Origin: Paractinoplanes maris
Lineage (GTDB): Bacteria; Actinomycetota; Actinomycetes; Mycobacteriales; Micromonosporaceae
DNA: 64,000 nucleotides
Direction of reading: 5' to 3'
NCBI RefSeq assembly: GCF_023544465.1
Contig: NZ_JALPVL010000014.1
Span: 290,449 to 354,448 of the forward strand
Positions 7,867-15,994 of this stretch are shown piece after piece. Numbering within the stretch: the stretch's first letter is position 1; each line of letters starts with the position of its first letter. The notes beneath the pieces were generated by a model. The model searched no databases. It was given only the letters and a program-made list of their open reading frames with translations, and was not told where the DNA came from. The position numbers and the translations under genes were made by a program.

Positions 7867-8739
7867 ATGGCTCAACGACTCGTCAGCGTGTGGCAACCCT
7901 TCTTCCTCGGCAGCGACGACACCCAGGCCGCCATCGGCGCCGCGACCGAGCTGGAGGAGCTCGGATACTCGCGGATCTGGTTCTCGGCCGGCTTCGAGGA
8001 GCACCTGCCGTCCCGCTTCCGTGAGCTCCTGGACGGGACCCGCCGGATCGGGGTCGCCTCCGGGATCGCCTCCGTCTGGCACACGTCGCCGGCTGAGGTG
8101 GCGGCGTTCACCGAGGACGCGCACCGGGCACACCCCGGGCGGTTCCTGCTCGGCCTGGGCACCAGTCATGCCGTACTGGTCGAGGGGGACGGCACCGAAT
8201 ACCGCAAGCCCTACTCGAAGATGGTCGGCTACCTCGACGCCCTCGACGCGGCCGGGCTCGCACCCGAGCGGCGGGTCCTGGCCGCCCTCGGCCCGCGCAT
8301 GCTGGAACTCTCGCGCGACCGTTCGGCCGGCGCCCACCCCTACTTCACCACCGTCGAGCACACCGCCGAGGCCCGGGCGGCGATCGGAGCCGACCGGCTG
8401 CTGGCCCCCGAGGTCGCGGTGGTGCTCGAGCCGGACGCCACCCTCGCCCGGGCGACGGCCCGGCAGTACACCGCCGGATATCTGACGCTGCCCAACTACA
8501 CCAACAACCTGCGACGATTCGGCTGGACCGACGAGGACCTCGCCGGCGGCGGCAGTGACCGCCTGGTCGATGCCGTCATTCCCTGGGGTACGGCCGAGCA
8601 GGTGGCCGCCGGCATCGAGAAGCACTACCAGGCCGGCGCCGACGAGGTGGCGATCCAGGTCCTGAACGGCGGCGACACCTCCTCGTTCCCGTCCGAGGAG
8701 TTCCGGGCCCTGGCCGCCCTCCTGATCCCGGCCGGATGA
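7867..8739 (+). CDS. LLM class F420-dependent oxidoreductase
   Basis: This 290-aa luciferase-like TIM-barrel protein has typical elements: ATELEELGYSRIWFS, RIGVASGIASVWHTSPAEVA, HPGRFLLGLGTSH and YLDALDAAGL. The pattern fits the F420-dependent subfamily of about 290 aa (TIGR03620-like) that is common in mycobacteria and Micromonosporaceae. It would transfer hydride between F420H2 and an unknown substrate. It is a single-gene unit, with a leaderless promoter and a broken lipoprotein gene downstream. The substrate is not deducible. Confidence 0.85.
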   Translation: MAQRLVSVWQPFFLGSDDTQAAIGAATELEELGYSRIWFSAGFEEHLPSRFRELLDGTRRIGVASGIASVWHTSPAEVAAFTEDAHRAHPGRFLLGLGTSHAVLVEGDGTEYRKPYSKMVGYLDALDAAGLAPERRVLAALGPRMLELSRDRSAGAHPYFTTVEHTAEARAAIGADRLLAPEVAVVLEPDATLARATARQYTAGYLTLPNYTNNLRRFGWTDEDLAGGGSDRLVDAVIPWGTAEQVAAGIEKHYQAGADEVAIQVLNGGDTSSFPSEEFRALAALLIPAG

Positions 8740-8774
8740 CCGTCATGCTTCCGTGACCTGATCACGAGAACTAA

Positions 8775-9211
8775 GTGGCCCAGGACGCCGTCCTGCTCAC
8801 CGGCTGCAACGCCGACGTCGAGCGGGTCGGCGGCGCGGCCCCCACCACCGCGGCGCCCAGCGTGGCCGTCACCCCGGCGGCCACCGGGGGCCGTCACCCG
8901 GTCCCCCGCCGCCCCGACCCGGACGGCCAAGACGGCCTGCCCGGTCACCGAGGCCGAGCTGCAATCCGCGGTGCCGGCCCGGAACGACAACGGGGTCTCC
9001 CCGGACTCCCGGTTCACCAAGATCGTCTGCTGTCGGAACTACGCGGTCGCCAGGGCGCCCGAGCGCACCGACTCCGACGAGCAGTACGTCGTCTTCAAGT
9101 TCGCCTCAGCTTCGTGGACGGTGCACAGCAGCGGCAGCGGCGACATCTGCCCAGGCGTCCCGGCCGACGTCGTCAAGCACCCGCAACGCCCGCTACGGCG
9201 CCTGCAGCTGA
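8775..9211 (+). pseudogene. Frameshifted secreted/lipoprotein gene
   Basis: Three reading frames must be joined to give a sensible product. The first (from 8775) reads VLLTGCNADVERV, a lipobox LTGC with a Thr/Pro-rich linker ending near 8890. After a shift in a G-rich run it continues as TAKTACPVTEAELQSA... to the Cys-containing SWTVHSSGSGDICPG. A second shift near 9180 restores RNARYGACS and a stop at 9209-9211. Only about 7 residues precede the lipobox, with an in-frame stop directly upstream, so the signal peptide is also lost. The function of the ancestor is unknown. Two sequencing errors are an alternative, but the missing signal peptide favours decay. Confidence 0.6.
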
Positions 9212-9256
9212 CTTCCCGGCCCGGCGCGAGGCGCGACCTCGCGCCGGGGCGAATCG

Positions 9257-9286
9257 CTTGCACTCGCCCGGTCCGAGTGCTAAAAA
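9257..9286 (+). promoter_or_regulatory. CIRCE-like element and promoter of hsp20
   Basis: CTTGCACTC, 9 bp, GAGTGCTAA at 9257-9283 matches the CIRCE consensus (TTAGCACTC-N9-GAGTGCTAA) with a perfect right arm and mismatches only at the outer end of the left arm. TTGCAC (9258-9263) and TAAAAA (9281-9286), 17 bp apart, form a housekeeping promoter within it. HrcA repression of the downstream small heat-shock gene is inferred. Confidence 0.75.
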
Positions 9287-9421
9287 ATTAGCTGTCGCTG
9301 CTGCTCCACGCGGTGATGAACCACCACTGGAGCGCCCCGCGACCTCGGCAAAGCTGGTCTTCAGCCGAGCGCCACGTGTCCGCCGGACGGGCCGGCGGAC
9401 CTCTCGAGGAGGTGGATCCCC

Positions 9422-9892
9422 GTGGTGCTGACTTTCGATCCTTTCCGCGAGTTCGACCGCCTGGCCGGGCAGCTGCTGGGCGCCGGTAACACCGTTCCCG
9501 GCGGCACCACCCTGGCCATGCCGATGGACCTCTACCGCTCCGGCGACCACTTCGTCCTGCACTGCGACCTGGCCGGCGTCGACCCCGGCTCCGTGCAGGT
9601 GGACGTCGACAACCGGGTCCTCACCATCCGGGCCGAGCGCTCACCCCGCACCGACGACGACGTGCAGTGGGTGCGCCGCGAGCGCGCCACCGGCACCTTC
9701 GAACGCCGACTGACCCTGGCCGACGGTCTCGACACCGACCGGATCACCGCCACCTGGCAGGACGGCGTACTCACCCTCACCATCCCGGTGGCCGAGGCGG
9801 CCAAGCCGCGCCGCATCGAGATCAACACCGGCGCCGGCCACCCGGTGGTCGAGGGCTCGACCGGCGAGCAGTCCGCGATCTCAGCCACCTGA
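9422..9892 (+). CDS. hsp20: Hsp20/alpha-crystallin family small heat-shock protein
   Basis: A 156-aa cytoplasmic chaperone. The alpha-crystallin domain spans about residues 33-135 (PMDLYRSGDHFVLHCDLAGV, VLTIRAER, FERRLTLADGLDTDRI, DGVLTLTIPVAEAAKPRRI). The GVLTLTIP (IxI-like) signature is present. It starts at GTG 9422, 7 bp after GAGGAGGTGG. A CIRCE-like element lies 140 bp upstream, so heat-inducible control is likely. It is a paralog of the Hsp18-type gene at 15146, which has a different operator. A perfect hairpin follows the stop. Confidence 0.93.
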   Translation: MVLTFDPFREFDRLAGQLLGAGNTVPGGTTLAMPMDLYRSGDHFVLHCDLAGVDPGSVQVDVDNRVLTIRAERSPRTDDDVQWVRRERATGTFERRLTLADGLDTDRITATWQDGVLTLTIPVAEAAKPRRIEINTGAGHPVVEGSTGEQSAISAT

Positions 9893-9900
9893 CCGCCGCA

Positions 9901-9930
9901 CGCCGCCCGGCCCACCTGGGCCGGGCGGCG
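9901..9930 (+). terminator. Hairpin terminator after hsp20
   Basis: A perfect 14-bp stem (CGCCGCCCGGCCCA and its complement) with a 2-nt loop begins 8 bp after the hsp20 stop. No U tract follows on the plus strand; an A run on its right gives a U-rich flank only for the opposite strand. Confidence 0.75.
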
Positions 9931-10009
9931 CCCCAAAACACAACGCTCACTTCGGACGCCCAGCGCCCACCGAGCCTCCACTGCGCCCACAGCTCTGAGA
10001 AAGTCCTAC

Positions 10010-10215
10010 CTCTTGAGGGGTGGAAGCGGCGCGGCAGATCAGAGCGCAGCCGAGTCTGAGCAGGCTTCGTGGATGTCGTCGCGGATTTCCCAGCGGATGC
10101 GCAGGCGGCGGAATCAGTGCACCAGCGCGAAGCTCTGCTCCACGATTCACTGTGCCGCGGGGGCTTGCTGCGCCCACGGCGTTCACCGTGTCCGTGACGC
10201 TTGGTGTGTTTCCGG
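10010..10215 (-). pseudogene. IS5-family transposase remnant (C-terminus)
   Basis: On the minus strand one frame reads VEQSFALVH, stop, FRRLRIRWEIRDDIHEA and another continues LRLGCALICR, together the conserved C-terminus of IS5-type transposases. An in-frame stop (in place of the usual Trp) and a frameshift inactivate it. No other part of the transposase was recognised, so it is a short relic. It occupies most of the 326-bp gap between hsp20 and the patatin gene; the remainder of that gap holds the hsp20 terminator. Confidence 0.7.
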
Positions 10216-10218
10216 CGC

Positions 10219-11070
10219 TCACTCTGCCCAGACGGCGCGCAGCCGAGCCGCCTCGGCTGCCGCTTGCGTCCGGCCCGCTTCGGCGGCGGGGCGCCGTCGG
10301 GCCGGGTCCAGAGGATTGCGGCCGATGGCGGCCCGCGCGGCCGCGTCCGGCGACACGACCACACTGCGCACCTGCGGTCCGAGCGCGGCGAGCTGCGCAG
10401 CCGGTCGACCGGAGCGCCGCACCGACGTCGTCATCGGGGCCAGCACCACCACCCGCTCGCTTCCGGCGGCCAGGTCGGCGTTGGCGATCGACCGGATCCC
10501 GCCGTCGATGTATCGCACTCCGCCGATCGTCACCGGCGGCCAGGTCAGCGGCACCGCGCAACTGGCGGCGACGGCATCGATCAGCGGCACACCACTGGCC
10601 GCGTCGAAAACACGGTCTCTGCCGGTCTCGGCCTCCACCGCCGTGATCAGCAGGCGCGTCGCCGGCCAGGCGCGGTCACCGATGCGCCGCTCGATCACGG
10701 CGCGTCGGTCCGCCTCGGGCACGGTGCGAGCCCGCAGGGCCTGACGCCCGAGCCAGGCCCGGCCCCGCGCCGGGTCGCCCGGCCAGAGACCGGCCACCAC
10801 GAACTTCAGCAGATCAGGGACGCCCATGCGCGCGGCGATCTCCGTGCCGGCGCCCGCGAGCTGCGCCTCGAAAAGATCCTCGAGCGGTACGCCGGAGAGC
10901 ACCTGAGCGGCCACTGACGAACCGGCCGAGGTCCCGACGAACAGCCCGGCATCGGTCAGATCGACGCCGTGCTCGGCCAGCCCGTGCAGGAGCCCGATCT
11001 CCCAGGCCACCCCGGTGACACCGCCTCCGCCCAGCACGAGCGCCCTGCCGTCGATACCCATGCGTGGCAT
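10219..11070 (-). CDS. Patatin-like phospholipase family protein
   Basis: A 283-aa serine acyl-hydrolase. The oxyanion loop LGGGGVTGVAWEIG is at about residue 13, the nucleophile in GTSAGS at about 47, and the catalytic Asp in DGGIRS at about 188. This is the complete patatin Ser-Asp dyad. No signal peptide is seen, so it probably acts at the inner membrane or in the cytoplasm on lipids. The C-terminus is Ala/Arg rich. A second in-frame ATG at codon 4 is possible. The gene ends against the IS5 remnant, and a membrane-protein gene lies downstream of its start. Confidence 0.88.
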   Translation of the reverse strand: MPRMGIDGRALVLGGGGVTGVAWEIGLLHGLAEHGVDLTDAGLFVGTSAGSSVAAQVLSGVPLEDLFEAQLAGAGTEIAARMGVPDLLKFVVAGLWPGDPARGRAWLGRQALRARTVPEADRRAVIERRIGDRAWPATRLLITAVEAETGRDRVFDAASGVPLIDAVAASCAVPLTWPPVTIGGVRYIDGGIRSIANADLAAGSERVVVLAPMTTSVRRSGRPAAQLAALGPQVRSVVVSPDAAARAAIGRNPLDPARRRPAAEAGRTQAAAEAARLRAVWAE

Positions 11071-11108
11071 CCAAGCACCTCACCGCCCCATCGGCGAGAG
11101 CTCCGGTG

Positions 11109-11492
11109 TCAGAGATACAGAAACACGTACGCCCATACGGCGAAGGCGGCCATGCCGACTGCGAAGGCACCGACCAGCAGAGCGCCGCGCGACGAATCCT
11201 CCGGGCCGAACAACACCATGGCGCGGTGGAAAGCGTTGGTCAGCAGGATGTAGGCGGCGAAGGCAGTCGCGCCGGCGGTGACGAAGACCATCACGCCGGG
11301 CAGTGCCTGGTCGGCGGCCACGCTCGTCAGATCGACCGCCAGGCCGAAGAAGACGGCGAAAATCGCCAACGGGTTCCAGAACGCCATCCGCCCCGGGACC
11401 CGGTCACCCGCCGGGCCTCTCATCTCCACCACGATCGCGATGAGCAACGCCGCCTGCACCTGCGCGAACAAGCCGGCCGCTTCGGGAGACAT
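11109..11492 (-). CDS. Hypothetical membrane protein
   Basis: A 127-aa protein with four probable membrane segments (about residues 8-26, 40-60, 67-87 and 104-126) and the short hydrophilic loops MRGPAGDR and GPEDSSRG. No family was recognised. It lies 39 bp after the sortase gene on the same strand and before the patatin gene, so it may be co-transcribed with the sortase pair, but no functional link is visible. Confidence 0.6.
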   Translation of the reverse strand: MSPEAAGLFAQVQAALLIAIVVEMRGPAGDRVPGRMAFWNPLAIFAVFFGLAVDLTSVAADQALPGVMVFVTAGATAFAAYILLTNAFHRAMVLFGPEDSSRGALLVGAFAVGMAAFAVWAYVFLYL

Positions 11493-11531
11493 GCCCGGAA
11501 GGGTACCGATGCCCTGCGAGAGGCCGGCTTG

Positions 11532-12227
11532 TCAGGAGCGGGCCGCCGCCGTGACGACCACGTTGTCGCGGTAGTGCCGGGTCTTCGGGTCGAACGGCCC
11601 ACCGCAGGTGATCAACGTCAGGCGCGCCGCGCCTTCCCGGGCGAAGTACTTCTCCAGCGGGATGGCCGTCTTGCGGTAGCGCTCCCGGGCAACCACCTCG
11701 AACGTACGATCCTGACCGCCCGGACCGCTCAGCGTGACCGAGTCGCCGGCCTCGAGCGAGCCCAGCTTGAAGAATGCCCCGTCACCCTCGGCCGCGCTGT
11801 CCACATGCCCGGCGACGACGATCGAGCCGGCGCCGGCGGAGAAGCCCGGCCCGTACCGGTACCAGCCGACCTGGTCGACACTGGGCGGCACCGCGAAGTC
11901 ACCGGTCTTCGCGTCGATGCCGACAGCGTCGACCGCCGCGTCGAGTTTCAGCGCGGGGATGCGCAGGCGGACTGGCGCGTCCACAGTGGTGTCGGTCGGC
12001 AGTGCACCGTCCTGGACCGGTACGCGCACCGCGGGAGCCGACGATCTGGACGAGGAAACCGCCGGAGCCGAGGAGGCCAGCGTGGTGACCCGCGGGGCAC
12101 CGAAGTCGTCAGCCGGCTCCGACCGGCAGGCGGCGACCCCGGCGACAGTGGCCAGGGTGACGCCGAGCAGCACGAGGAGCAGGGCACGCCCCGGACGGGT
12201 CCGGGGCGTGCCGCGATGCGAGCTCAT
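11532..12227 (-). CDS. Class F sortase
   Basis: This 231-aa transpeptidase is anchored by an N-terminal segment (RALLLVLLGVTLATVAGVA) ending in a Cys. The sortase beta-barrel begins near residue 85 (VRLRIPALKLDAAVD). The catalytic His is in VVAGHVDS and the Cys in TLITCGGPFD; Arg residues follow in KTRHYRDN. It attaches surface proteins to the cell wall or to another acceptor. Its start overlaps the stop of the DUF4397 protein gene by 4 bp (ATGA), which strongly suggests that protein is its substrate. A second, unlinked class F sortase is at 63238. Confidence 0.9.
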   Translation of the reverse strand: MSSHRGTPRTRPGRALLLVLLGVTLATVAGVAACRSEPADDFGAPRVTTLASSAPAVSSSRSSAPAVRVPVQDGALPTDTTVDAPVRLRIPALKLDAAVDAVGIDAKTGDFAVPPSVDQVGWYRYGPGFSAGAGSIVVAGHVDSAAEGDGAFFKLGSLEAGDSVTLSGPGGQDRTFEVVARERYRKTAIPLEKYFAREGAARLTLITCGGPFDPKTRHYRDNVVVTAAARS

Positions 12228-13048
12228 CGACGTCGGATCGCCAGCCGCGTGAGGCCGAACAGGGCCAGCAGGATGCCGGCCGCGGCGGCGCCGTACCAGG
12301 GCAGCGAGCCGTTGCCGTCGGCCCGGCCACCGTCACCACTGGGGACGCCGCCCGGCGCCGAGTGCAGGCCGTCGATCGTCTGCGACACGATGTCGAGGGT
12401 CTTGTCCTCGGCCGAACCGACCGCGTACACGATGGTCGCGGTGCCTTCCTTGAGGTCGAGGTCGGCCGGGCCGAGCACCCGGGTGTCGGAGCCGGCCAGC
12501 ACGACATCGGCGGACACGGTGCCCGCGTCCACATCGGCCTTGCCCTCCTTGCCGTTGGTCACGCCCTCGAAGACCGGCTTGCCACCGGCCCGGATGTCCA
12601 CGGCGGGCGCGGCGGCGGCGTGCCGCACGATCAGCCGGGCCTTGCCGGCCGCCAGCTTGCTGGTGTCGTTGACGAACGGGGTCAGCGCGGGCTTGCCGTC
12701 GGCGGTGAGATGCGCGACCAGGCTGATGTTGGCGTCGCCGGGCACCTCGGCGTTGTCGACCTTGAGCAGGGCGCTGCCGATGGCGTCACCGGGCTTGGTC
12801 AGCACGATGTCGTACTGCCCGGCGGGCAGGCTCAGCGGCCCGGCGACCTTACCGGGCTGGAAGTCCGGGATGGTCTTCTTCCCGTTGACGTAGACGTCGA
12901 CCGCCTGACCGGGAATGCCGTGCACCACCGAAACCTGCGAGTTCGCCTTGGCGAAGGCGGCCGACGGACCGAGCGCCGCCGCACCGCCCAAGGCGATCAG
13001 AGTTACCGCGCCGAGTGAAGCCGCGCGGCGAAGGGACAGGATGCGCAT
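12224..13048 (-). CDS. DUF4397 domain surface protein with C-terminal membrane anchor
   Basis: A 274-aa exported protein. The signal peptide ends near AFAKA (about residue 34). The DUF4397 domain follows (VSVVHGIPGQAVDVYVNGK, LPAGQYDIVLT, about residues 38-225). The C-terminus has a GGVPSGDGG motif, a hydrophobic helix (YGAAAAGILLALFGL) and a final RLAIRRR. It lacks LPXTG, but the layout is that of a sortase substrate and the next gene, overlapping by 4 bp, is a class F sortase. The GGV-x-(S/T)-GDG motif recurs in the sortase-linked protein at 62438. Confidence 0.88.
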   Translation of the reverse strand: MRILSLRRAASLGAVTLIALGGAAALGPSAAFAKANSQVSVVHGIPGQAVDVYVNGKKTIPDFQPGKVAGPLSLPAGQYDIVLTKPGDAIGSALLKVDNAEVPGDANISLVAHLTADGKPALTPFVNDTSKLAAGKARLIVRHAAAAPAVDIRAGGKPVFEGVTNGKEGKADVDAGTVSADVVLAGSDTRVLGPADLDLKEGTATIVYAVGSAEDKTLDIVSQTIDGLHSAPGGVPSGDGGRADGNGSLPWYGAAAAGILLALFGLTRLAIRRR

Positions 13049-13134
13049 CTGGTCTCCGAATGATCGTCGTGAGTGCGATACGCCCTGTCCTTCGTCACGA
13101 CCTCACCGCCTGGATGCACACGAGGAGAAAAAGT

Positions 13135-14388
13135 TCACGCCCGGCGGCGGACTGCCAGCACGGCGACGTCGTCGGTCGGCTGGTCACTGCCCAGGTGCGC
13201 CATGACGGTCGTGCAGACATCGTCGGGCGGCTGGGGGCGCACGACCTCGACCAGCGCGGTGATGCCCACGTCGATGACTCGCTCGCGGCGCTCGACCAGG
13301 CCGTCGGTGTAGCAGAGCAGCACGGCCTGCGGCGGCAGCTCGATCAGCGTCGTCCGCCGGGCCCGGGTGCAGCCGGTGCCCAACGGGACGTCGACCGGCA
13401 TGTCGACCAGCTCCGTCGCCCGCCCGGGGACCGCCAGCACGGGACGCAGGTGGCCCGCGGACGACAGCCGGACCGTTTGCCGGTCGGGCGAGATGACCGC
13501 GTACAACGCCGTGGTCATGTTGCCTGCCTCGAAGTGGCGCACCTTGCGGTCGAGCAGCGTCAGCGCCTCGGCCGGGTCATCGGTCAGCAACGTGTAGGCG
13601 CGCAGGGCGCTGCGGACCCGGCCCATCACCACCGCCGAGGCCAGACCGTGCCCGGAGACGTCGCCGATCACCAGTCCGAGCCAGCCGGACGGCAGGGTGA
13701 AGACGTCGTACCAGTCACCGCCGAGGCCGAACTCGTGCCCCGGGACGTAACGCGCGGCCAGCTCGAGACCGTCGACCGTGGGCAGCGTCGACGGAAGCAG
13801 GCTGCGCTGCAACGCCAGAGCCGCGCTCTGCTCGAGCTTGCGGGAGCGGATCTGCCCGGCCACGCCGGCCCGGTCGGCGGCCAGCTGCATCAGGCGTACG
13901 TCATCAGCACTGAATCGCCGGGGCCGGCAACTGCCGACGTGCAGCACGCCGACGACCTCACCGGCCGCGAAGATGGGCACCCCGAGCAGCGAGCGGATGC
14001 CCTGCTCGATCAGGACCGGGCTCACCACGTCGGCCGCGGTCACCTCGGAGAGCACGACCGGCTCACGGCCCTGCGCGACCTGCCCGGAGAAACCCCGCCC
14101 GACCGGCACCCGGATGCCCCGCCGGATCTCCTGCTCCAGCCCCTTGGCCGCGGTGGGGATCAGCTGGCGGGCGTGCGGATCGAGCAGCATGATCGCCGCG
14201 GTGTCGGCGTCGAGCAGATCACGGACGCGTTCCAGCAGCTCATCGAGCAGATCGACGACGTCGAGCCGGGACAGCGCGGCGTCGGTGACCGCTTCGAGAC
14301 GGCGCAGCCGCTCGTCGTCACGCATCGCGCTGCCGAGACCCACACTGACACCATACTGACGGCGGCGCCCTGCTCGATCGGGCGACAT
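13135..14388 (-). CDS. GAF domain SpoIIE-type PP2C serine phosphatase
   Basis: A 417-aa cytoplasmic signalling protein. The GAF domain covers about residues 38-180 (LLDADTAAIMLLDPHARQ, GRGFSGQVAQGREPVVL). The SpoIIE/RsbU phosphatase covers about 200-415, with metal-binding motifs GGDWYDVF, GDVSGHG, CYTDGL and TDDVAVL. It would dephosphorylate a STAS-domain anti-anti-sigma factor in a partner-switching module; several such proteins are encoded within 10 kb. Starts at 14388 (ATG) and 14325 (ATG, MRDDERL) are both plausible because neither has a clear RBS. It is monocistronic and followed by the DUF4397 gene on the same strand. Confidence 0.9.
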   Translation of the reverse strand: MSPDRAGRRRQYGVSVGLGSAMRDDERLRRLEAVTDAALSRLDVVDLLDELLERVRDLLDADTAAIMLLDPHARQLIPTAAKGLEQEIRRGIRVPVGRGFSGQVAQGREPVVLSEVTAADVVSPVLIEQGIRSLLGVPIFAAGEVVGVLHVGSCRPRRFSADDVRLMQLAADRAGVAGQIRSRKLEQSAALALQRSLLPSTLPTVDGLELAARYVPGHEFGLGGDWYDVFTLPSGWLGLVIGDVSGHGLASAVVMGRVRSALRAYTLLTDDPAEALTLLDRKVRHFEAGNMTTALYAVISPDRQTVRLSSAGHLRPVLAVPGRATELVDMPVDVPLGTGCTRARRTTLIELPPQAVLLCYTDGLVERRERVIDVGITALVEVVRPQPPDDVCTTVMAHLGSDQPTDDVAVLAVRRRA

Positions 14389-14406
14389 CACATCGAGCCG
14401 TCGCGG

Positions 14407-15018
14407 CTACCGTTCCGGCGTGGCCGCCCGACGGATCTGGGCCGTCTGCTCGGTGACCGCGTCGATCTGGGCGGCCAGCTCCGGATGCCCCGGCAGGTGA
14501 CGGTGGGTGTCGGCCAGCAAGCCGGGGAGCGCCGAGGCGTCCGGGTCGCCGAGGGCGTCGTGCAGCCGGCCGATGCTCTCGCCGGCCGCTTCACCCAGGT
14601 CGGTGAGCGCGGTGACCTGCCCGGCCAGCCGCCTCAGGTCGGCGGTGTTGTCGTTGGCCCACCGGACGACGGCGCGGTGCGCGGCCCGGCGATCACGTTC
14701 GGCCTGGACGAGGGCGTCGCGGGTGGCGTCGGGTTGCTCCGGGTCGGCGGAGGTGCTGCGCAGGTAACGACGCTCGGCGGCCTGCCGGCTGGCCACCCCG
14801 AGCGCCGGGGCCAGGCTCTGCCAGGAGACGCCGGCGGCCCGGGCGGCGGCGATCAGCACCGGCTCGACGGCGGCCAGCTCGGATTGGGCCCAGCGCAGTA
14901 GAACCAGGGAGTCCAGCAGGTCGCCGGCGGTCTGCGCCTCCACCGTCTGGGCCGTGGCGACGAGGGCAGCCGTGACGGCGACGAGATCGCCGCGATCCGC
15001 GTGGGTGGTATCCGTCAT
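14407..15018 (-). CDS. Hsp18-linked transcriptional regulator
   Basis: A 203-aa protein beginning MTDTTHADRGDLVAV. It is mostly helical. Residues about 50-85 (RAAGVSWQSLAPALGVASRQAAERRYLR) form a helix-turn-helix. The family is commonly found divergent from an Hsp18 gene in Micromonosporaceae and Streptomyces relatives. GGGGAAAG precedes the chosen ATG; an upstream start at 15066 lies inside the operator and is unlikely. The intergenic region carries two GTCATC-N5-GATGAC palindromes, one near each gene. Repression of both genes, released by heat, is inferred. Confidence 0.8.
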   Translation of the reverse strand: MTDTTHADRGDLVAVTAALVATAQTVEAQTAGDLLDSLVLLRWAQSELAAVEPVLIAAARAAGVSWQSLAPALGVASRQAAERRYLRSTSADPEQPDATRDALVQAERDRRAAHRAVVRWANDNTADLRRLAGQVTALTDLGEAAGESIGRLHDALGDPDASALPGLLADTHRHLPGHPELAAQIDAVTEQTAQIRRAATPER

Positions 15019-15042
15019 CTTTCCCCGTCGCTTTCGCCTGTC

Positions 15043-15095
15043 GTCATCTCGGCGATGACAATCCACTTGTCATCGCGGCGATGACATGTTAGAAA
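15043..15095. promoter_or_regulatory. Double palindromic operator and hsp18 promoter
   Basis: GTCATCTCGGCGATGAC (15043-15059) and GTCATCGCGGCGATGAC (15069-15085) are 17-bp palindromes 26 bp apart centre to centre. The second overlaps the plus-strand promoter TTGTCA (15067-15072), 17 bp, TAGAAA (15090-15095). Each palindrome is followed on one strand by a TTGTCA, so both divergent promoters may be covered. Confidence 0.75.
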
Positions 15096-15145
15096 GACCG
15101 TATCGCGCATTGACGACCCAGTCGACACCGCGGGAGGTGAAACCC

Positions 15146-15592
15146 ATGTTGATGCGCAGCGAACCCTTCACCGAGGTCAACCGACTCGCCCAGCAGCTGT
15201 TCGGGGCCACGCCGACCGGCACCTGGACTCGTCCGACGACGATGCCGGTCGATGCCATCCGCAACGGCGACGAGTTCGTGATCGCGTTCGACCTGCCCGG
15301 CGTGAGCGCCGACAGCATCGACGTCGACGTCGAACGCAACGTGCTGACCGTGCGCGCCGAGCGCCGCCCCATCGACCTGGGCGATCAGGCCGTCACGCAG
15401 CTGACCGAGCGACCGCTCGGCGCGTTCTCCCGGCAGCTGTTCCTCGGCGACGCCCTGGACACCGAGCGCATCGACGCCGCGTACGAGAACGGGGTCCTGG
15501 TCCTGCGGATCCCGATCGCCGAGAAGGCCAAGCCCCGCAAGGTCGCCGTGACGGCGGGCCGGACCGGTGAGCAGAAGGTGATCACGAGCTGA
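15146..15592 (+). CDS. hsp18: Hsp18-type small heat-shock protein (Hsp20 family)
   Basis: A 148-aa chaperone, MLMRSEPFTEVNRLAQQLFG. The alpha-crystallin domain runs from about residue 33 to 130 (DEFVIAFDLPGVSADSID, VLTVRAER, FSRQLFLGDALDTERI, GVLVLRIPIAEKAKPRKV). GGGAGGTGA lies 5 bp before ATG 15146; ATG 15152 is an alternative. An upstream in-frame start at 15086 would overlap the -10 and is rejected. It is divergent from its probable regulator. Unlike the hsp20 gene at 9422, no CIRCE is seen, so the two small heat-shock genes are under separate control. Confidence 0.93.
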   Translation: MLMRSEPFTEVNRLAQQLFGATPTGTWTRPTTMPVDAIRNGDEFVIAFDLPGVSADSIDVDVERNVLTVRAERRPIDLGDQAVTQLTERPLGAFSRQLFLGDALDTERIDAAYENGVLVLRIPIAEKAKPRKVAVTAGRTGEQKVITS

Positions 15593-15646
15593 CCCGGCGG
15601 TCCGCCGGCTCGGCCCTCATCCGTTCGACAAGGCGGGTGGTGAAAC

Positions 15647-15937
15647 ATGTTCGACAATTTGGTGGTGCGGGCCCGGACCGCGTTGTCCCCGGAGTGGGAT
15701 CGCGGTTTCGACGAGGCGTTCGCGGAGCTCGTCAGCAGCGACCCCGACCTGGTTCAGGCGGAGTTCGACGAGCTGATCGCCGCCTCGTGGCCGGACTCGT
15801 CCGGTCCCGCGCCGCCGCCCGCGCCCAGTTCCGATTCCGCGTCACTGCCCGGCGGCGCGGCGGCCCCTGCGGCCGTCACACCGCCGGACGAGCCGACGGC
15901 CGATCCGCTCACCGACCGTCAACGTCCACCGCCGTGA
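15647..15937 (+). CDS. Hypothetical acidic/Pro-rich protein
   Basis: A 96-aa protein. The first 50 residues are a structured acidic region (MFDNLVVRARTAL, WDRGFDEAFAELVSSD, AEFDELIAASWP); the last 45 are Pro/Ala rich and probably disordered. No family was recognised. It lies 54 bp after hsp18 on the same strand with GGCGGGTGG before the ATG, so it may be the second gene of an hsp18 transcript. Confidence 0.5.
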   Translation: MFDNLVVRARTALSPEWDRGFDEAFAELVSSDPDLVQAEFDELIAASWPDSSGPAPPPAPSSDSASLPGGAAAPAAVTPPDEPTADPLTDRQRPPP

Positions 15938-15994
15938 CATCACCACCGGGCTCGCCTGCCGGTTCGGCCGGCGAGCCCGCGCGGGCCGGAAGCA

